Source: a virus
Direction: 5' to 3' (one strand)
Length of the DNA stretch: 33,900 nt
IMG/VR virus record: IMGVR_UViG_3300009182_000010
Location: 1 to 33,900 of that record
Shown: positions 30,263 to 33,900 of the stretch, piece by piece
Layout: each line of letters begins with the position of its first letter
How positions within the stretch are numbered: the first letter of the stretch is position 1
Made by a program: the position numbers and the translations under genes
The notes under the pieces: generated by a model
Told to the model about the DNA's origin: nothing
Databases searched by the model: none
The model's input: the letters and a program-made list of their open reading frames with translations, nothing else

Positions 30263-30626
30263 TGAATTCTGGTCTTTATATCCACGAAAAATTGCTAAAG
30301 CAACTGCAAGAAAAGCATGGGCAAAATTGTCCGCAGAACAACAACTTATGGCTGCAAAAGCTATTGACACACATTGCCAATACTGGCGAGCAAAAGAAAC
30401 AGAGTTAGAATTTATACCCTATGCCTCCACCTGGTTAAATGGTGAACGCTATGAGGATAAGTTAGTAATTGAACCCAAGAAAGAAAAGATTGACAAAAAG
30501 TGGATGTTTAGCAACGAAGGTATTGAAGCTAAAGCTAGAGAGCTTGGTGTCTTGGGGACAGGATATGACTCATACGACAGCCTTAAACGCAAATGTATGA
30601 ACAAGCTAAACATGAATGTGGAGTAA
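30255..30626 (+). CDS. Replication-initiator-like protein
   Basis: A 123-residue protein opening F-D-E-F-W-S-L-Y-P-R-K-I-A-K-A-T-A-R-K-A-W (2-22), followed by H-C-Q-Y-W (about 44-48) and I-P-Y-A-S-T-W-L-N-G-E-R-Y-E-D (about 54-68). This module is commonly the C-terminal part of phage replication proteins (lambda O or DnaD-like), here alone without the N-terminal DNA-binding half. It may recruit host helicase or be a truncated initiator. AGGA lies only a few bases before the ATG. Confidence 0.7.
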   Translation: MFDEFWSLYPRKIAKATARKAWAKLSAEQQLMAAKAIDTHCQYWRAKETELEFIPYASTWLNGERYEDKLVIEPKKEKIDKKWMFSNEGIEAKARELGVLGTGYDSYDSLKRKCMNKLNMNVE

Positions 30627-30805
30627 GGTATTTATGTTATTTGCGGCATAAAAAAGGGTTGGCTTGGTTTAGAAATTACATAAGTGATAAAGACTTTAGC
30701 CAAGCATTGTTAAATGATTTTTATACGGCTTATAAAGCTGGTAACAAAGGGGAATGGAAATGTATGAAAGGTATATTGTCGCAGCAACAGGGCTTGGGTA
30801 TTTAG
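30593..30805 (+). CDS. Small conserved phage protein, 70 aa
   Basis: A 70-residue protein: H-E-C-G-V-R-Y-L-C-Y-L-R (7-18), K-K-G-L-A-W-F, then L-L-N-D-F-Y-T-A-Y-K-A-G-N-K-G-E-W. The pattern E-C-x-V-R-Y-L, then a W and D-F, recurs in small phage proteins of replication modules, of unknown role (possibly DUF7696-like). It overlaps the initiator-like gene by 34 bases and has no clear Shine-Dalgarno, so it likely relies on translational coupling. Confidence 0.65.
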   Translation: MYEQAKHECGVRYLCYLRHKKGLAWFRNYISDKDFSQALLNDFYTAYKAGNKGEWKCMKGILSQQQGLGI

Positions 30806-30906
30806 TAGTAGGTTTAGCCCAATACTTCAAAGGCTCAACACCTAACGCATTTATTTGGTTAGGTTACGCAGCAGCTCAAATTGGCTTATGGATGAATTTA
30901 AAATGA
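30760..30906 (+). CDS. Small two-span membrane protein, 48 aa
   Basis: A 48-residue protein with two hydrophobic segments: about 5-22 (Y-I-V-A-A-T-G-L-G-Y-L-V-V-G-L) and 30-45 (A-F-I-W-L-G-Y-A-A-A-Q-I-G-L-W), joined by a short loop K-G-S-T-P-N. AAAGGGGAA lies seven bases upstream. Another in-frame ATG at 30754 is too close to that site. Its end overlaps the next ATG (ATGA). Possibly a superinfection or membrane-disturbing protein. No family recognised. Confidence 0.68.
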   Translation: MYERYIVAATGLGYLVVGLAQYFKGSTPNAFIWLGYAAAQIGLWMNLK

Positions 30907-31235
30907 CCAAAGATTACGACCCCAATGATGCGATTGATTTTATATTCAAAACAGCCCCAGCGTATGCAAAAGCGAAAGGTAACCTCGCTCAATTCGAGGC
31001 ATTTAAACACAGTCTTAAAGCTATTGAAATGTCTAAGTCGGAGGCAACAACGATTGGGGGCAAAGAAATGGATGCGTATAAGTCACAGGCTTACCAAGAG
31101 TTATGTGAGGCCATTGGATTGGCGACAGAAGAAGCAGAAGCCCTTAGATGGCAATTAGAAGCAGCTAAAATGAGATTTGAAGCATGGCGCAGTCAAGAAG
31201 CGTCAAATAGAAACATAGACAGGCTAACCAAATGA
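30903..31235 (+). CDS. Conserved phage protein, 110 aa
   Basis: A 110-residue helical protein. I place the start at ATG 30903, whose codon overlaps the preceding stop (ATGA). An upstream in-frame TTG at 30855 would overlap the small membrane gene. The C-terminal half E-A-E-A-L-R-W-Q-L-E-A-A-K-M-R-F-E-A-W-R-S-Q-E-A, then D-R-L-T-K, is a recurrent pattern in phage replication modules with no assigned function. It may contact DNA or the replication proteins. Confidence 0.76.
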   Translation: MTKDYDPNDAIDFIFKTAPAYAKAKGNLAQFEAFKHSLKAIEMSKSEATTIGGKEMDAYKSQAYQELCEAIGLATEEAEALRWQLEAAKMRFEAWRSQEASNRNIDRLTK

Positions 31236-31408
31236 CCGACTACTCTGAAAACTACCTTAAAATTCAACAGCTATTAAAGTCTTACCATAATGCTACGCTT
31301 AAAAACCAATACGAAAAAGCTACATTAATAGCCCATGAATTAGCAGAAGAAACCATAAAGCTAGAGTTTTCTACTTATGACCAAGTAAGGAAACAATGGC
31401 TGAGTTAA
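31232..31408 (+). CDS. Small helical protein, 58 aa
   Basis: A 58-residue protein, largely one or two amphipathic helices (Y-L-K-I-Q-Q-L-L-K-S-Y-H and Y-E-K-A-T-L-I-A-H-E-L-A-E-E). The ATG overlaps the preceding stop (ATGA) and the 3' end overlaps the nuclease gene by 13 bases. Not recognised. Real because the operon packing leaves no other reading. Confidence 0.66.
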   Translation: MTDYSENYLKIQQLLKSYHNATLKNQYEKATLIAHELAEETIKLEFSTYDQVRKQWLS

Positions 31409-31764
31409 TGCGTACTGCGCCTACTCATATTGACTATGGGGACTTTGTTGGTTTATTGCCAACTTCACCAGGCTTTACTCCTAGTAATGTTGATGGAATT
31501 TGCGAAAGAAAAGGCAAGTTTTTAATAATGGAATGGAAGCGCCCCAATGAAAAGTCAAGCAAAGGCCAACAGTATATGTTGCAAGCATTGGCGGCTAAAC
31601 CTGATTTTATTGTTGTTATTATTCGGGGCGATACTGACAATGGAGTAAATATGGGTAATTACTACCTTGTGCAACCGCAAGGTGGGTGTATATTAATTGG
31701 GCATGGTTTTGAATCCTTCAAGGCCTATTACAGACAATGGTACGAATGGGCTGATGGCAACTAA
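31396..31764 (+). CDS. PD-(D/E)XK-like nuclease, 122 aa
   Basis: A 122-residue protein with the core N-V-D33-G-I-C-E-R-K-G-K-F-L-I-M-E46-W-K48-R, the Asp plus Glu-x-Lys signature of PD-(D/E)XK nucleases. A downstream Q-Q-Y-M-L-Q-A-L helix follows, as in small phage nucleases. Strand F-I-V-V-I-I-R-G-D may complete the fold. Likely cleaves branched or ended DNA during replication, but its exact substrate cannot be read. AAGG is upstream of the ATG. Confidence 0.75.
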   Translation: MAELMRTAPTHIDYGDFVGLLPTSPGFTPSNVDGICERKGKFLIMEWKRPNEKSSKGQQYMLQALAAKPDFIVVIIRGDTDNGVNMGNYYLVQPQGGCILIGHGFESFKAYYRQWYEWADGN

Positions 31765-32026
31765 AAATGAAAAGAACTATATGGCAAGAGTTGCCAGACT
31801 CGGTTGTATATTGTGCAGTACCGTGCTTGGGTATGAAGGTAGCCCTGCCGAAATACACCACATTAGACGGGCTGGTGTCCGTGCTACAAGCCCCATTATC
31901 CCCCTCTGTTCTGAACATCACAGAGGAAACGATGGTATTCACGGAATGGGTAGAAAGGCTTTTGAAAGAAAATGGCAAACAACCGAGGAAGCGTTACTAC
32001 AGAAAGTCAGGGAGAGCTTGGGGTGA
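31754..32026 (+). CDS. Ref/HNH-like zinc nuclease, 90 aa
   Basis: A 90-residue protein: C18-x2-C21, E-I-H35-H36-I-R, P-L-C52-S-E-H55-H56-R-G, then G-I-H63-G, F70. This is the pattern of Ref-type, RecA-dependent HNH nucleases and relatives, which also bind zinc by the Cys/His pairs. I choose ATG 31754, which overlaps the previous stop region; a TTG at 31697 would extend 19 residues without conserved sequence. It probably acts in recombination together with the preceding nuclease. Confidence 0.84.
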   Translation: MATKNEKNYMARVARLGCILCSTVLGYEGSPAEIHHIRRAGVRATSPIIPLCSEHHRGNDGIHGMGRKAFERKWQTTEEALLQKVRESLG

Positions 32027-32106
32027 ATGACATACTGTTAGCGTTTGGCATATTAGTTATTTTATTGCCAGCTATTGCCGTATGGATTAGCACAAAGTTT
32101 ATGTAA
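32023..32106 (+). CDS. 27-aa single-span membrane peptide
   Basis: A GTG-started frame (GTGA overlapping the Ref-like stop) encodes 27 residues, mostly one hydrophobic segment (I-L-L-A-F-G-I-L-V-I-L-L-P-A-I-A-V). GGAG sits eight bases upstream. It ends 45 bases before the convergent SprT-like gene. Size and hydrophobicity suit a phage membrane micropeptide. The only support is position, ribosome site and composition. Confidence 0.52.
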   Translation: MNDILLAFGILVILLPAIAVWISTKFM

Positions 32107-32151
32107 AAAGGATAAACTTACATAACATTCCTATAATGTGTTTCTCAAACT

Positions 32152-32502
32152 TTACAATTCTAATGGGTCTATAAAACCTAATTCTTTAGCAATGCGATGC
32201 GCTCTATTGCGAAATTCTTTGTCGTAATGTGTCCAGCGTTGAGTTTTATGGCGGCTCATGTGAATACACTCATGGAATAGCACCTTTAAAACTGTGTCTA
32301 TGCTGCCACAACGAGCCTCTGAAATGGTAATAATATGCTCATATTTACCACCATCATCATATAAATAAGTACCCATTGTTGCTGGGTCTTTATCTACAAT
32401 AAAATTAATTTCTTCTGGTAAAGGCATATTCCACCTATCAAAAGGCTTCATGCAATAAACAGCGCTATATAAGTTTTTAAGGATGGCTGGTGTAAGTTTC
32501 AT
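32152..32502 (-). CDS. SprT-like zinc metalloprotease
   Basis: A 116-residue protein with H77-E78-C-I-H81, the HExxH zinc site, and H92 (T-H-Y-D-K-E-F) as the probable third ligand, matching the SprT family. Relatives cleave DNA-protein crosslinks (SPRTN) or act in unknown ways in phages. The N-terminal 70 residues hold the expected helices and strands. The start overlaps the metallophosphoesterase stop (ATGA), so the two are co-translated. It converges with the rightward early operon. Confidence 0.86.
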   Translation of the reverse strand: MKLTPAILKNLYSAVYCMKPFDRWNMPLPEEINFIVDKDPATMGTYLYDDGGKYEHIITISEARCGSIDTVLKVLFHECIHMSRHKTQRWTHYDKEFRNRAHRIAKELGFIDPLEL

Positions 32503-33455
32503 ACGCCAATAATTTGCCCACGAAATTCAACTTCATCTTCCCCAAAAACCCTAAATGTTTCTGGTTGCAATAATTTGCTGCGCTCAAACGATAGCATTAC
32601 AAAGCCACTATTCCAGTCTTTAGGCGTGTCCTCTGTGTAATTGAACTGTGGCCCATTAGGGTCAGCTAAAGTGCCTGTCTGAACACCATAGCGTGTACCG
32701 TTGTAGTCGTTATAAGGAATACTAGACAAAACATGGGTATGTCCTGTAACCATTGAAACACCAGCATTAACTGCGTTGTTTCTGCCGCCTGTCCAACCAC
32801 CCTTCCAGCGATGTTTAATAATGACATCTTCATTAATCCACACAGACCAACAAGGTTGCCAACGTGGGAAATATTCTTTTAAGGAAGTACCAGGCACACC
32901 TTCAAAAGCTGGAAGAAAATTCACAACATTAAAAGTAAACCTCATGTCATGGTTTCCTAAAGGCCAATACATCTTAGCGCCCTTGGCTACTGCTTCAATT
33001 TCACCTAAATAATGCTGACAGGCTTCTAATTCTTCTTTAACGCTTGGTAATTTGTCAAAGTCCATTCTAGGATGCCTACTAATGCCAGCCCCGTCAAAGG
33101 CATCGCCATTGCAAATAATGGCAGTTGGTTTGTATTCTTTAATAGCTTCTAATAATGCTTTAAATGCAGTAGTAGTAATGTCAGGCCAAAAATGAGCGTC
33201 AGAAAATACCATAACTCGCCCTTTTTTAACATCAAACCCTCTACGAGTATGCCCATCGGTTTGCATTATTTTCTTTTCTACGCTAACACGCTGGTCATTA
33301 AAACTTGGCAATTCAATACCATGTCTTGTTTCTAATGAGCGTCTGCGGTTATAAATAGAGCGAATGTCATATTTATGGACTTCTGCAAATTTTTGTGGGC
33401 TACCTATTTTTTTCCACTCTGCAATCCATTCTTCATCATTCAAATGATAAGCCAT
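32499..33455 (-). CDS. Calcineurin-like metallophosphoesterase
   Basis: A 318-residue protein. The N-terminal 60 residues may form a helix-turn-helix-type region (F-A-E-V-H-K-Y-D-I-R-S-I-Y-N-R-R). The metallophosphoesterase core shows D86-x-H88, G117-D118, G-N168-H169-D170, H215 and G-H239-T-H241, all expected metal ligands. Substrates of phage relatives include nucleic acid or cyclic phosphodiesters; not determinable here. Its start has TAAGGGGAA six bases upstream. It heads a leftward two-gene operon divergent from the VRR-NUC gene, with only 45 bases between. Confidence 0.9.
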   Translation of the reverse strand: MAYHLNDEEWIAEWKKIGSPQKFAEVHKYDIRSIYNRRRSLETRHGIELPSFNDQRVSVEKKIMQTDGHTRRGFDVKKGRVMVFSDAHFWPDITTTAFKALLEAIKEYKPTAIICNGDAFDGAGISRHPRMDFDKLPSVKEELEACQHYLGEIEAVAKGAKMYWPLGNHDMRFTFNVVNFLPAFEGVPGTSLKEYFPRWQPCWSVWINEDVIIKHRWKGGWTGGRNNAVNAGVSMVTGHTHVLSSIPYNDYNGTRYGVQTGTLADPNGPQFNYTEDTPKDWNSGFVMLSFERSKLLQPETFRVFGEDEVEFRGQIIGV

Positions 33456-33472
33456 TCAATTCCCCTTATACT
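33444..33472 (+). promoter_or_regulatory. Rightward promoter for the VRR-NUC gene
   Basis: ATGATA (33444-33449), 17 bases, then TATACT (33467-33472), a good -10. Transcription would start near 33479, giving a leader of about 22 bases. It overlaps the ribosome site of the divergent phosphoesterase gene. No Shine-Dalgarno precedes VRR-NUC. Confidence 0.5.
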
Positions 33473-33500
33473 GTAAGTAACGAAACACTAACATAAATAT

Positions 33501-33782
33501 ATGTCTTATATTAAAAAAGTTGATAAAAATCAAAAGGATGTTGTAAAGGCGCTACGAGATTATGGCGCTACTGTTTTCCTTTTGCATACAGTCGGTGGAG
33601 GAATCCCTGACTTAATGGTGTGCTATGCAGACCAGACTATTCTAATGGAAGTTAAAGATGGGGAAGATAAAAAGCTAACCCCACAACAAATAACCCTTTT
33701 TGACAACTGGGTCGGTGGCCCACTTCATAGGGTAAATAGTGTGCAAGAGTCTATAGAAGTGCTAAAATTGTATGAAGAATAA
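33501..33782 (+). CDS. VRR-NUC-domain nuclease, 93 aa
   Basis: A 93-residue stand-alone VRR-NUC (PD-(D/E)XK) nuclease: G-G-G-I-P-D37-L-M-V, then I-L-M-E50-V-K52, and L-T-P-Q-Q (59-63), all standard catalytic positions. Relatives cut branched DNA such as Holliday junctions or flaps. A Shine-Dalgarno is absent (ACTAACATAAAT before ATG), which may mean weak translation. The stop TAA spans the repeat boundary. In the circle this gene is followed by a hairpin and then by the HNH-AP2 gene. Confidence 0.9.
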   Translation: MSYIKKVDKNQKDVVKALRDYGATVFLLHTVGGGIPDLMVCYADQTILMEVKDGEDKKLTPQQITLFDNWVGGPLHRVNSVQESIEVLKLYEE

Positions 33783-33900
33783 ACAAAACCCCTAGAAAAT
33801 TGGCGTTTTCTAAGGGTTTCTACCAAACAACTAATTAGGAGTTGATATGGATGCCAAAGAGTTTACTATTTCTGCGGAAGAACTGCACCGTTTATTTCAA
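33778..33900. repeat. Right copy of 123-bp terminal direct repeat
   Basis: Identical to bases 1-123. It includes a second copy of the hairpin (33786-33819) and the first 54 bases of the HNH-AP2 gene (33847-33900). These should be annotated once on the circular molecule. Confidence 0.95.

Noticed and set aside
32125-32139. Hairpin ACATT-CCTAT-AATGT between convergent operons as a terminator
   Set aside because: The stem is only five A/T-rich pairs with no T-run. It is too weak to call.

Overview
This window is best read as one complete, circularly closed genome of a tailed bacteriophage, cut open at an arbitrary point. The first 123 bases recur exactly as the last 123, so the unique genome would be 33,777 bp. 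The structural genes are podovirus-like in the P22 sense: small and large terminase, a P22-type portal with a long Gln/Met-rich tail, scaffold, HK97-type capsid, connector, a tail-needle/nozzle-like protein and a run of ejection-type proteins. The host is inferred to be Gram-negative because the lysis cassette carries a nested two-component spanin (Rz and an out-of-frame Rz1 lipoprotein). The DNA is visibly AT-rich. No integrase, DNA polymerase, RNA polymerase or tRNA was recognised, so the phage probably relies on host polymerases. The lifestyle is unresolved: a Cro/YdaS-like regulator with operator-like palindromes is present, but no integration module.

Layout. (1) 70-2544: an HNH-AP2 endonuclease, a Dps/ferritin-like protein, three small basic proteins and a possible ADP-ribosyltransferase-fold protein. 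(2) 2575-6529: terminase and portal. (3) 6529-12386: a host-interaction cassette of repeat-rich tail fibre, triple LamG lectin protein, fibre accessory proteins and a GT9/TPR-type glycosyltransferase that appears to start at a rare ATT codon. (4) 12396-14820: scaffold, capsid and a decoration-like protein, then a strong terminator. (5) 14924-24701: connector and tail genes, four ejection-type proteins, and an S74-terminated fibre. (6) 24698-26073: lysis genes (holin, Rz, Rz1, GH108 endolysin). All of these read rightward.

(7) 26060-28838 reads leftward. It holds three small genes, a 335-bp non-coding stretch with a candidate structured RNA, and then a recombination module: PD-(D/E)XK exonuclease, an SSB-tip mini protein and an ERF annealing protein. 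A divergent control region with two palindromes separates this from the rightward regulator at 28950. (8) A second, hairpin-rich 343-bp non-coding stretch precedes a tightly overlapping rightward early operon (29572-32106). That operon encodes a secreted protein, a replication-initiator-like protein, a PD-(D/E)XK nuclease, a Ref-like HNH nuclease and several very small proteins, two of them membrane proteins. (9) A leftward pair (SprT-like metalloprotease, metallophosphoesterase) and a rightward VRR-NUC nuclease close the circle.

The most interesting material is the nested Rz1, the ATT-start glycosyltransferase, the two non-coding stretches that share a 15/16-base motif, the recurring AAGGGGA ribosome-site variant on early genes, and the control region around the Cro-like gene. 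Function calls rest on motif recognition by eye. No database search was run.
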